Assembly: GCF_024172125.1 (NCBI RefSeq)
Contig: NZ_JAMZEA010000002.1
Coordinates: 186,001-250,000, forward strand
Direction of reading: 5' to 3'
From: Actinomadura rupiterrae
GTDB taxonomy: Bacteria; Actinomycetota; Actinomycetes; Streptosporangiales; Streptosporangiaceae
DNA: 64,000 nt
Both the position numbers and the translations under genes were made by a program. The notes under the pieces are model-generated. The model was not told the origin of the DNA. It was given only the letters and a program-made list of their open reading frames with translations, and did no database searches. Positions 1-7,352 of the stretch are shown piece after piece (within the stretch, counting starts at the first letter, position 1; the number at the start of each line of letters is the position of its first letter).

Positions 1-181
1 GCTGGAGCCGGGCGACTTCGTCCGCATCCCGGTCGGCGTCGCGTTCACCAGCATCGTCACCGAGCCGAGCACGCACCTGACCGTGCTGTCGGCGCTGGCC
101 GTCCCGCAGGTCACCGAGTCGACGAAGACCGGGCAGGTGCTCGGCGTCCCCGACCTGGACCGTCTGCGCGCCGCCGGATGA
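1..181 (+). CDS. C-terminal fragment of a probable cupin-fold protein
   Basis: An open frame enters from outside the window and stops with TGA at 179-181, leaving 59 residues. The visible part (LEPGDFVRIPVGVAFTSIV, then a run of hydrophobic beta-like segments) resembles the last strands of a cupin barrel, where a PGD turn and an IP-G segment are common. Only 27 bases separate it from the next gene, so it is probably the preceding member of the same aromatic-catabolism operon. A cupin in this position could be a ring-cleaving dioxygenase or an isomerase, but the metal-binding motif is not in view and the assignment is tentative. Confidence 0.4.
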   Translation, partial: LEPGDFVRIPVGVAFTSIVTEPSTHLTVLSALAVPQVTESTKTGQVLGVPDLDRLRAAG

Positions 182-208
182 ACCACCACCCCGTGAAAGG
201 ACTCCGCA

Positions 209-1309
209 TTGTCTGAGATGAGAGCCGCCCGCGCCCACAAGGGCTCCGATGTGCTGCACCTGGAGCGGGTGCCCGTTCCCGAGGTGGGCGAGCACGACGT
301 CCTCGTCCGCGTCGCCGCCGCGGGACTGGCGCCGAGCACCATGAAGCTGCTGGCGGCCGGGATGTTCCGGCACCTGCCGACCGTCCCGGGCCACGAGGCG
401 TCGGGGACGGTCGAACGGGTCGGCTCGGGCGTCGATCCGGGACTGGTGGGCAAGCGCGTCCGCGTCCACCCGATGCTGTCGTGCCGGACGTGCGGGTACT
501 GCACCGGCGAGCGGCAGCAGCTGTGCGCCGAGCACGCCATGATCGGGCAGGGCGCGTTCGGCACCGGCACGCTGGAGCTGTACGCGCGGTACCACGACGG
601 CGGGCTCGCCGACTTCGTCCGCGCGCCGCACTGGCTGATCGACGAGATCCCCGACAACGTCAGCTTCGACCTCGCGGCCAAGGTGCACGACCTCGGCAAC
701 GCCGTCCGCGCGCTGAAGTGCGCGGGCCCGCTCGACGCCGCCACGGTCGTGATCACGGCGGCCACCGGGACGATGGGCACGGCCTCGATCGTCCTCGCGG
801 AGCACTTCGGCATCGACCGCCTGGTGCTGGTCGGACGGTCCGCCGAACGCCTGGAGGCGGCGCGGAGCCTCGTCCCGCACCTGCGCGTGGACACGATCGC
901 GCTGGACGACCTCGACCCCGAGTGGCCGACGTCGCGCGGGCTCACCGCGCGCATCCGGGAGGTCGTCCCCGCCGGGCCGGACGCGGTGCTCGACTACCTT
1001 CCCGCAGGTCCCGGCGCTGAGCAGGCCATGCGGTCGCTGGCCAACGGCGGCGTGTTCGTGCACATGGGCGGCAACGACGCGCCGATCAGCATCCCCATGC
1101 GGGAGACGATGCTCGGCTGCTGGCGCTTCGTCGGCACCCGCGGCTGCACCCGCGAGGACACCGACCTGGTCCTGAGCCTGCTGGCGTCCGGCGGGGTCCA
1201 GGCCGAGCAGCTGATCACGCACCGGTTCGCGCTCGACGACGTCAACGCCGCGCTCGCCGCCCTCGCCGGACGGCACGAACCCATGTGGATGGGCGTCATC
1301 CGCCCCTGA
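209..1309 (+). CDS. Zinc-type medium-chain alcohol dehydrogenase
   Basis: 366-aa MDR-family NAD(P)-dependent dehydrogenase. The GroES-like half carries PGHEASG (about residues 59-65) and the structural-zinc cysteine cluster CRTCGYCTGERQQLC. The Rossmann half has TAATGTMGTASIV. The TTG start is chosen because GAAAGGA at 195-201 lies 7 bases upstream; an in-frame ATG at 218 is the alternative. The gene opens an operon with a hydrolase and three 4-oxalomesaconate enzymes. From this context I infer that it oxidises a ring-cleavage aldehyde or hemiacetal, a step done in the known protocatechuate 4,5-pathway by the unrelated LigC. The substrate cannot be read from sequence. Confidence 0.8.
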   Translation: MSEMRAARAHKGSDVLHLERVPVPEVGEHDVLVRVAAAGLAPSTMKLLAAGMFRHLPTVPGHEASGTVERVGSGVDPGLVGKRVRVHPMLSCRTCGYCTGERQQLCAEHAMIGQGAFGTGTLELYARYHDGGLADFVRAPHWLIDEIPDNVSFDLAAKVHDLGNAVRALKCAGPLDAATVVITAATGTMGTASIVLAEHFGIDRLVLVGRSAERLEAARSLVPHLRVDTIALDDLDPEWPTSRGLTARIREVVPAGPDAVLDYLPAGPGAEQAMRSLANGGVFVHMGGNDAPISIPMRETMLGCWRFVGTRGCTREDTDLVLSLLASGGVQAEQLITHRFALDDVNAALAALAGRHEPMWMGVIRP

Positions 1310-1342
1310 CCACCGACGAACCCACCCCGGGGAGCACTGCCC

Positions 1343-2056
1343 ATGACCGAATGGACCACCGTCGAGACCGCCACCGGGCCGATGCGCGTGTACATCGCGC
1401 GCCCGGACGGTCCCGCGAGCCGCGCCGTCGTCGTCCTGCAAGAGGCGTTCGGCGTCAACGACCACATCCAGGACATCGCCCGACGCTTCGCCGAGCGCGG
1501 GTTCCTCGCCGTCGCCCCCGACCTCTTCCATCGCAACGGGGTCGGGACGCTGGCCTACGACCAGCACGCCGAGGCGATGCCGCTGATCGGGGCGATCGGC
1601 GCCGACCAGATCGTCACCGACGTCCGCGCCGCGCAGGAGTACCTGGCGGGCGAGGGGATCCCGGCCGGCCGGACGGCCGTCGTCGGGTTCTGCTTCGGCG
1701 GACGCGCCGCGTTCACCGCCGCCACCGCGATCCCGGGCCTCGCCGCGACCGTCGTGTTCTACGGCCCCGGCATCGCCGCCGGCCCGCACGCCGTCCTCGA
1801 CCGGGCCGCGAAGATCGACGCGCCGCTGCTGCTGCACGTCGGCGCGGACGACCCGACCATCCCTTCCGAGCAGGTCGCGGCGATCCAGGACGCGCTCACC
1901 GCGGCGGGCGCCGACTTCGAGCAGCACGTCTACGCCGGTGCCGGGCACGCCTTCGCCTGCGACGCGCGCCCGCACATGTACCGCGAGGAGGCCGCCGACC
2001 TCGCCTGGACGCGCACCCGCGCCTTCCTCGACCGCCACCTGCCCGCGGCGGCCTGA
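1343..2056 (+). CDS. Dienelactone hydrolase family protein
   Basis: 237-aa alpha/beta hydrolase of the dienelactone hydrolase family. The nucleophile motif GFCFGG (about residues 116-121) has the family's cysteine in place of serine. The triad is completed by an Asp in HVGADDPTIP and a His in GAGHAFAC. Length matches the family (about 230-250). Such enzymes open unsaturated lactones from ring cleavage. It sits 33 bases after the dehydrogenase and 25 bases before the GalB-like gene. Here it could open a pyrone such as 2-pyrone-4,6-dicarboxylate to 4-oxalomesaconate, a reaction catalysed elsewhere by the unrelated amidohydrolase LigI. That role is inference. Confidence 0.85.
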   Translation: MTEWTTVETATGPMRVYIARPDGPASRAVVVLQEAFGVNDHIQDIARRFAERGFLAVAPDLFHRNGVGTLAYDQHAEAMPLIGAIGADQIVTDVRAAQEYLAGEGIPAGRTAVVGFCFGGRAAFTAATAIPGLAATVVFYGPGIAAGPHAVLDRAAKIDAPLLLHVGADDPTIPSEQVAAIQDALTAAGADFEQHVYAGAGHAFACDARPHMYREEAADLAWTRTRAFLDRHLPAAA

Positions 2057-2081
2057 CCTCTCTTCCGCACCTGGAGGTGCC

Positions 2082-2801
2082 ATGTCCGATGGGCCCGTAC
2101 TGATCGTCAGCGCGCACGCGGCGGACTTCGTCTGGCGGGCCGGTGGTTACGCCGCGCTCCCCGCCCGGCGCGGCATCGGCGCGCACGTGGTCTGCCTGTC
2201 CTACGGCGAGCGCGGCGAGTCGGCGGCGCTGTGGAAGTCCGGCGCGTCGCTGGAGCAGGTCAAGGCCGCGCGGCGGGCCGAGGCCGAGGCCGCCGCCCGC
2301 GTGCTCGGCGCCGAGATCACCTTCCTGGACGCCGGGGACTACCCGCTCCCGCGCGCCGACGAGGAGCTGATGGACGCCCTGGTCCAGCGCATCCGGGCCG
2401 TCCGGCCGGGCGCGGTCCTGGTGCACAGCGCCACCGACCCGTACAACGCCGACCATCCGCGTGCCGCCGAGCTGGCACTGGAGGCCCGAGTCCTCGCGCA
2501 GGCCGAGGGCTACCCGAGCGAGCATCCGGTCATCGGCGCGCCGCCGGTCTTCCGGTTCGAGCCGCACCAGCCCGAGATGTGCGGGTTCCGGCCGGACGTC
2601 CTGGTCGACATCACCGAGGTGTTCGACGCCAAGCGCGAGGCCATGGAGTGCATGAACGCGCAGGAGCACCTCTGGGACTACTACACCGATCTCGCCCGCC
2701 GCCGGGGCGTCCAGGCCGTCCGCAATGGCGCGGATCGGGCCGTCCGCTACGCGGAGGCGTACCAGCGCGTGTACCCGCAGGTCGCCGGGGTGCTGGCATG
2801 A
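2082..2801 (+). CDS. galB: 4-oxalomesaconate hydratase, PIG-L type
   Basis: 239-aa PIG-L-fold zinc protein. The N-terminal SAHAADFVWRAGG is the characteristic form of the zinc motif in GalB-type 4-oxalomesaconate hydratases, rather than the AHPDD of deacetylases. DPYNADHPRA (about residue 120) supplies further histidine ligands. The ATG at 2082 follows a CTGGAGGTG ribosome site. The known reaction is hydration of 4-oxalomesaconate to 4-carboxy-4-hydroxy-2-oxoadipate (CHA). The next two genes encode a CHA-aldolase-like and a tautomerase-like protein, which strongly supports the assignment. Its stop overlaps the next start (ATGA). Confidence 0.87.
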   Translation: MSDGPVLIVSAHAADFVWRAGGYAALPARRGIGAHVVCLSYGERGESAALWKSGASLEQVKAARRAEAEAAARVLGAEITFLDAGDYPLPRADEELMDALVQRIRAVRPGAVLVHSATDPYNADHPRAAELALEARVLAQAEGYPSEHPVIGAPPVFRFEPHQPEMCGFRPDVLVDITEVFDAKREAMECMNAQEHLWDYYTDLARRRGVQAVRNGADRAVRYAEAYQRVYPQVAGVLA

Positions 2802-3493
2802 CGCCGACCGTGGTGACCGGGACGCCGCGCGCCGGTGCCGGACACGTCCGGGCGCTGGGCGCGCACGGTGTCGCGACCGTGCACGAGGCCATGGGACGCG
2901 ACGGGCTGCTCGACCCGTCCTTCCGGCCGATCTATCCGGGAGCGACGCTCGCGGGAACCGCCGTCACCGCGCTGTGCCATCCCGGCGACAACCTGATGAT
3001 CCACGTGGCCGTGGAGCAGTGCCGGGAGGGTGACGTCCTGGTCGTCGCGACGACCTCGCCTTGCACGGACGGGCTGTTCGGCGAGCTGCTCGCCACGTCG
3101 CTGCGTGCCCGTGGCGTGCTCGGGCTGGTGATCGGCGCCGGTGTCCGCGATGTGGGGCCGCTGACCGGGATGGGCTTCCCCGTCTGGTCCACGGCCGTCA
3201 GCGCGCAGGGCACGGTCAAGGCCACGGCGGGCAGCGTGAACGTGCCCGTCGTGATCGGCGGACGCCTGGTCCACCCGGGCGATGTGGTGGTGGCCGACGA
3301 CGACGGCGTGGTCACCGTGCCCCGGCGCCGCGCCGCCGAGGTCGCGGACGCCGCCGCGGCCCGCGCCGAGCGCGAGGAGCGGACCCGGGAGGCGCTGGCG
3401 GCCGGCCAGCTCGGGTTGGATCGCTACAACCTGCGTCCCCTGCTCGAACGGCTCGGCGTGCGGTACGTGCCGTACGAGGAGGAAGACGGGTGA
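2798..3493 (+). CDS. galC: 4-carboxy-4-hydroxy-2-oxoadipate aldolase / oxaloacetate decarboxylase
   Basis: 231-aa RraA-fold class II aldolase. Visible landmarks are GVATVHEAMG near the start, HPGDNLMIH, and the active-site segment GAGVRDV (about residues 114-120), whose Arg and Asp bind substrate and metal in LigK/GalC/ProA enzymes. The product family cleaves CHA to pyruvate and oxaloacetate in the cytoplasm, the last step of gallate and protocatechuate meta-cleavage. The ATG overlaps the galB stop by 4 bases and its own stop overlaps the following GTG, so the three genes are likely translationally coupled. Confidence 0.87.
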   Translation: MTPTVVTGTPRAGAGHVRALGAHGVATVHEAMGRDGLLDPSFRPIYPGATLAGTAVTALCHPGDNLMIHVAVEQCREGDVLVVATTSPCTDGLFGELLATSLRARGVLGLVIGAGVRDVGPLTGMGFPVWSTAVSAQGTVKATAGSVNVPVVIGGRLVHPGDVVVADDDGVVTVPRRRAAEVADAAAARAEREERTREALAAGQLGLDRYNLRPLLERLGVRYVPYEEEDG

Positions 3494-4482
3494 TCCGGGC
3501 GGCCCTGCTGCGCGGCGGCACGTCCAAGGGCGTCTACCTGGACGCCGCGGACCTGCCCGCCGACCCGGCCGAGCGGGACGACCTGCTGCTGCGCCTGCTC
3601 GGCTCGCCCGACCCGCGGCAGACCGACGGCCTCGGCGGCGGCCACCCGCTGACCAGCAAGGTCGCCGTCGTGTCGGGGGCCGCCGACCCGTCCACCGCGG
3701 ACGTCGACTACCTCTTCCTCCAGGTGCACGTCGACCGGCCGCTCGTGTCGGCGGAGCAGCCGTGCGGCAACATCCTCGCCGGGATCGGGCCATATGCCCG
3801 GCTGCGTGGCCTCGTCCCGCCGGACGCCGGGACCGTCCGCATCCGCATGGTCAACACTGGGGGACTGGTCATCGCCTCGCTCGGTCCCGGCGCGCCGGGC
3901 GACGAGATCGAGGTCGCGCTGGAGTTCCAGGAGACCGCCGGATCGGTCTGCGGCAGCCTCCTGCCGACCGGGAACGTCCGGGACGAGATCGACGGCATCC
4001 CCGTGACCTGCATCGACAACGGAATGCCGGTGGTGCTGGCCGCCGCCGCCGACTTCGACCTCACCGGCCACGAACCGCCGGGCGTCTTGGAGGCCGACGA
4101 ACGCCTGGCCGCGCGCCGCGAACGCGTCCGGCTGCGGGCGGGCGAGCTGATGGGGCTCGGCGACGTCGCGGGCGCGACCGTCCCCAAGATCACGCTGGTC
4201 GCGCCGCCGCGCGCGGGCGGCACGCTGGCCACCCGCACCTTCATCCCGCACCGCTGCCATCCGGCGATCGGCGTGCTCGGCGCCGTCAGCGTCGCGACCG
4301 CCGCGGGCCTCCCCGGATCGGTGGCCGCGCCTTACGCGACCGGCGGCGATCTCATCCGGCTGGAGCATCCGACCGGACATTTCGATACCCGCCTCACGTC
4401 CTCGGGAGGTGCGGCCGTCCTGCGCACCGCCCGCCTGCTGTCCGACGGGACCGCGTGGCCCCGTCCTTCCCACCGGAGCTGA
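3490..4482 (+). CDS. galD: 4-oxalomesaconate tautomerase, PrpF family
   Basis: 330-aa PrpF-family isomerase with a diaminopimelate-epimerase-like fold. It carries the family motif RGGTSKG at residues 8-14, GGHPLTSKVAVV, and EQPCGNIL with a conserved cysteine. C-terminal landmarks are PRAGGTLATRTFIPH and CHPAIGVLGAVSVATA. PrpF relatives catalyse double-bond isomerisation of aconitates. In operons with GalB and GalC they act as the 4-oxalomesaconate keto/enol tautomerase (GalD/LigU), which is the call here. The GTG start overlaps the galC stop (GTGA). Confidence 0.85.
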   Translation: MIRAALLRGGTSKGVYLDAADLPADPAERDDLLLRLLGSPDPRQTDGLGGGHPLTSKVAVVSGAADPSTADVDYLFLQVHVDRPLVSAEQPCGNILAGIGPYARLRGLVPPDAGTVRIRMVNTGGLVIASLGPGAPGDEIEVALEFQETAGSVCGSLLPTGNVRDEIDGIPVTCIDNGMPVVLAAAADFDLTGHEPPGVLEADERLAARRERVRLRAGELMGLGDVAGATVPKITLVAPPRAGGTLATRTFIPHRCHPAIGVLGAVSVATAAGLPGSVAAPYATGGDLIRLEHPTGHFDTRLTSSGGAAVLRTARLLSDGTAWPRPSHRS

Positions 4483-4485
4483 CCC

Positions 4486-5514
4486 ATGCCGCAGATCCCG
4501 CCCGCCGAGTTCACCGAGCGCTGCCGCGACATCGCGCACGTCGGCCCGGTCGAGCTGCTCACCCCCGACGCCGACGCGACGACGGCCTTCTTCACCGGCC
4601 CGATGGGCATGGAGGAGGTGGCCCGCGACGGCCGCTCGGTCTACGTGCACGCCTGGGACGACTACGAGCGGTTCACCGTCAAGATCACCGAACGCGACCG
4701 GGCCGGGATCGGCCGCACCTACCTGCGGGCGTCCGGTCCGGGCGCGCTCCGCCGCCGGGTGGACGACCTCCCCGGCGGACGCTGGACCGCCGACGAGTTC
4801 GGCCTCGGCGACGTCTACCTGTGCCAGGACCCGGACGGCCACGAGTTCGGCCTGTACTGGGACACCGAGTGGTATCGGCCGGACGAGGCGCAGCGCCCGG
4901 CGTTGAAGAACCAGGCCGCGCGCTTCCCCGGCCGGGGCGCGAACATCCGCCGCCTGGACCACGTCAACTACCTGGCCGCCGACATGCCGGGCGCCCGGAC
5001 GTTCCTCACCGACCGGATCCGCGCCAAGCCGACCGAGCAGATCATGCTCGACAGCGGCGAGGTCTCGGGATTCTGGACGACCGTCTCGGACAAGACCTAC
5101 GACCTCGTCTACACGGGCGACTGGTCCGGCACGCCGGGACGCCTGCACCACGTCGCGTTCGCCACCGACACGCGCGAGGACATCCTGCGCGCCGCCGACG
5201 TGTTCCTGGAGGCGGGCGTCCACATCGAGACCGGGCCGCACAAGCACGCCATCCAGCAGACGTTCTTCCTCTACGTCTACGAGCCGGGCGGCAACCGCAT
5301 CGAGCTGTGCAACGCGGGCGCGCGGGTGATGCTCGCGCCCGACTGGCAGCTCGTCACCTGGACCGAGGCCGAGCGCGCCAAGGGGCAGGCGTGGGGCCTG
5401 AAGACGATCGAGTCCTTCCACCGCCACGGCACCCCGCCGGTGGACGCGTCGCCTCCGGCAGCGGACGCGCCTTCGCCGACCGCCGCGCCTTCCCCTGCGG
5501 ACGCGTCCCAATAA
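4486..5514 (+). CDS. Extradiol ring-cleavage dioxygenase, VOC (type I) family
   Basis: 342-aa two-domain vicinal-oxygen-chelate protein like catechol 2,3-dioxygenase. The N-terminal module (about 15-130) includes HVGPVELLTPD and HEFGLYWD. The C-terminal catalytic module has the expected iron triad: His in RLDHVNYLA, His in LHHVAFATD and Glu in NRIELCNAG. A Pro/Ala/Asp-rich tail follows residue 320. The gene starts 3 bases after galD. Known 4-oxalomesaconate pathways use type II (LigAB/GalA) dioxygenases, so a type I enzyme here is unusual. The exact diol cleaved is not evident. Confidence 0.83.
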   Translation: MPQIPPAEFTERCRDIAHVGPVELLTPDADATTAFFTGPMGMEEVARDGRSVYVHAWDDYERFTVKITERDRAGIGRTYLRASGPGALRRRVDDLPGGRWTADEFGLGDVYLCQDPDGHEFGLYWDTEWYRPDEAQRPALKNQAARFPGRGANIRRLDHVNYLAADMPGARTFLTDRIRAKPTEQIMLDSGEVSGFWTTVSDKTYDLVYTGDWSGTPGRLHHVAFATDTREDILRAADVFLEAGVHIETGPHKHAIQQTFFLYVYEPGGNRIELCNAGARVMLAPDWQLVTWTEAERAKGQAWGLKTIESFHRHGTPPVDASPPAADAPSPTAAPSPADASQ

Positions 5515-5521
5515 ATCAACC

Positions 5522-5603
5522 TGTTCATTACGAACATCGTTGTGCCGAGGTCTTGACGCCGAGGTGGTCGAGTGAGCAGTATCACCCTAATCATTATTAC
5601 GAA
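5522..5603. promoter_or_regulatory. Operator-like repeats before the aromatic-acid transporter gene
   Basis: The AT-rich gap between the dioxygenase and MFS genes contains a perfect inverted repeat TGTTC-n5-GAACA at 5522-5536. Its ATTACGAA core (5527-5534) recurs at 5596-5603. A possible -35 element TTGACG lies at 5553-5558, between the two copies, with CAGTAT at 5577-5582 as a possible -10. The arrangement suggests regulation of the transporter by a ligand-responsive repressor or activator (IclR-, MarR- or GntR-like). No regulator gene is adjacent in the window. Confidence 0.45.
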
Positions 5604-5679
5604 TTGCTCCCGCGCACCCACCCCCACCCAGGCGCCGCCCTCTCGGAACCGTCGCGGCGCCTTCGCGTAAGGAGAACCC

Positions 5680-6927
5680 GTGACCGCGACCCTCGCGCCT
5701 CCGGCGACACGGATGAGGACGGGCATGCTCGCGCTGGCGTGCCTGGTCCTGTTCATCGACGGCTACGACCTGTTCGCGCTCGGCACCATCGGCCCGAGCC
5801 TGCTGCACGACCGGTCCTGGGGAGCCCACCCGTCCACGCTCGGGACGCTCGGCAGCGTCACCGCGGCGGGCATGCCGTTCGGCTCGATCCTCGCGGGCTG
5901 GTCCGCCGACCGGTGGGGCCGCCGCGTGCCGCTGGCGCTGTCGGTCGGCTGGATCTCGGTGTCGATGCTGGCCACCGCGCTCGCCGGCGACCTCACCCAG
6001 CTCGGCGCGGGCCGGTTCTGCACCGGCATCGGCATCGGCGCGCTGGCCCCGCTGGTCTCGGCGCTGGTCTCGGACGGCGCCCCCGCCGGCCGCCGGACGC
6101 TGCACCTGGCGGTCGCGCTCGGCTCCATCGGCGTCGGCGGCACCGCGTCCGCCCTGCTCGGACGGTTCCTGCTGCCGGAGCACGGCTTCCAGAGCATCTT
6201 CTGGATCGGCGTGGTGCCGGTCGTGCTCGTCCCGTTGATCTGGGTGATGGTTCCGGCGGGCCGTCCGCAGCACGCACGTCCCGAAGCGACGCGTCACGAA
6301 ACGACGCGGGTCGGGGCGGCGCGGGATGCGTGGCGGGCCGTCGCGGAGCTGTTCAGCCCGTCCGCCCGGCGCGGGACGGTCCTGCTGTGGCTCGCGACGT
6401 TCATGAGCATGGCGCTGGTGTACAGCACGACCGCGTGGCTGCCGACGGTGATGATGCGGAGCGGCTACAACCTCGGCTCGTCGCTGGAGTTCATGATCGC
6501 CTTCTCGGTCGGGGCGAGCGCGGGCGGCCTGGTGGTCTCGCTGCTCGCCGACCGCGGCCACCTGAAGCTGGTCACGCTGGGCACGTTCGTGCTGGCCGCG
6601 CTGGCCCTGCTCACCCTCAGCTCCAACCAGCCGCGGCCGCTGCTGCTCGCGGTGTCGGCGCTGGCGGGGCTGGGCTCGCTGGGCTGCCAGAACATGATCA
6701 TCGCCTGCATGTCCGCCTTCTACCCGCCGCACCTGCGCGGCACGGGCCTCGGCGTCGGGCTCGGCGCCGGACGGATCGGCGCGATCGTCGGGCCGTCCTA
6801 CCTGTCGGCGGCGACCGCGATGGCGTCCTCGCCCCGCACCGGCTTCGTCGCCTTCATGATCCCGGCGGTGCTCGGCGCGGCCATCGTGGCGCTGCTGCCG
6901 CGGACGCTCTCCCCGGGACCGGAGTAG
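5680..6927 (+). CDS. MFS transporter, aromatic acid:H+ symporter-like
   Basis: 415-aa, 12-helix major-facilitator protein. Helix 1 contains FIDGYDLFALGTIGPSL, a D-G-Y-D signature typical of the aromatic acid:proton symporter group (PcaK, BenK and relatives). Loop 2-3 carries the MFS motif A form GWSADRWGRR. The GTG start is supported by AAGGAG at 5669-5674. The transporter probably imports the aromatic substrate of the upstream meta-cleavage operon. Substrate identity is inferred only from this neighbourhood. Confidence 0.85.
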   Translation: MTATLAPPATRMRTGMLALACLVLFIDGYDLFALGTIGPSLLHDRSWGAHPSTLGTLGSVTAAGMPFGSILAGWSADRWGRRVPLALSVGWISVSMLATALAGDLTQLGAGRFCTGIGIGALAPLVSALVSDGAPAGRRTLHLAVALGSIGVGGTASALLGRFLLPEHGFQSIFWIGVVPVVLVPLIWVMVPAGRPQHARPEATRHETTRVGAARDAWRAVAELFSPSARRGTVLLWLATFMSMALVYSTTAWLPTVMMRSGYNLGSSLEFMIAFSVGASAGGLVVSLLADRGHLKLVTLGTFVLAALALLTLSSNQPRPLLLAVSALAGLGSLGCQNMIIACMSAFYPPHLRGTGLGVGLGAGRIGAIVGPSYLSAATAMASSPRTGFVAFMIPAVLGAAIVALLPRTLSPGPE

Positions 6928-6938
6928 GGGGTTCTGGG

Positions 6939-7011
6939 TGGGGCTGGCCGGGCTCGAACCGACGACCTGCGAGGTGTAAGCTCGCTGCGCTACCAACTGC
7001 GCTACAGCCCC
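6939..7011 (-). tRNA. tRNA-Val, anticodon TAC
   Basis: On the minus strand a 73-nt cloverleaf runs from 7011 to 6939. The acceptor stem GGGGCTG pairs with CAGCCCC. The D-arm contains AGCGCAGTTGGTAGCGC. The anticodon stem GCGAG/CTCGC encloses loop CTTACAC, giving anticodon TAC. The T-arm contains GGTTCGAGCC. The terminal CCA is not encoded, which is common in actinomycetes. It lies 11 bases beyond the MFS stop on the opposite strand. Confidence 0.95.
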
Positions 7012-7155
7012 TGACCGGCAAGACGATACCGTCTCCGGCGCCGCGAACGGTACTCGGGCCGGAGCCGCCAGGACGGCCCCCGGAGCGTCCCGCCGCCGGT
7101 CGCACGGCCGGAACCCGCCGCAGGTCGAAGATCAGGTAGCCACCGCCTTCCGTCC

Positions 7156-7182
7156 GGCCCCGCCTCCGTCCGAGGCGGGGCC
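7156..7182. terminator. Perfect 10-bp stem-loop between tRNA-Val and glnII
   Basis: GGCCCCGCCT (7156-7165) pairs perfectly with AGGCGGGGCC (7173-7182) around a 7-base loop and is followed by TTCGG. It could stop readthrough from the MFS side before the glnII promoter region. There is no U tract, as is usual in high-GC actinobacteria. The rest of 7012-7256 shows no gene. Confidence 0.45.
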
Positions 7183-7256
7183 TTCGGCGTCCGGAAGTGC
7201 ACCGGATGGGCGGTGTGACCGGATTCTCAGGCGCATTCCGGCAGGTCAGGCAGCGG

Positions 7257-7294
7257 TTTACATGCCGTTCACAAACGGGCAACAGGTCCGAAAT
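7257..7294 (+). promoter_or_regulatory. GlnR-like four-box operator upstream of glnII
   Basis: Four 5-bp boxes occur with exact 6-bp spacing: TTTAC (7257-7261), TTCAC (7268-7272), GCAAC (7279-7283) and GAAAT (7290-7294). The actinomycete GlnR consensus is GTnAC-n6-GAAAC-n6-GTnAC-n6-GAAAC. The spacing is exact and the conserved AC/AA positions largely match. It lies about 60 bases ahead of the glnII start, and glnII is a known GlnR target in streptomycetes. GlnR control in response to nitrogen is therefore likely. Confidence 0.6.
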
Positions 7295-7352
7295 GCCCTA
7301 TTGCCAGTCTCGTCCTCGGCCGGAGACACCGGGCCGTGGATGGAGGAAGACG

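Noticed and set aside
5587..6996. Minus-strand frame opposite the MFS transporter
   Set aside because: It is antisense to a well-defined transporter and runs into the tRNA-Val gene; the product is Arg/Asp/Gln-rich without domains.
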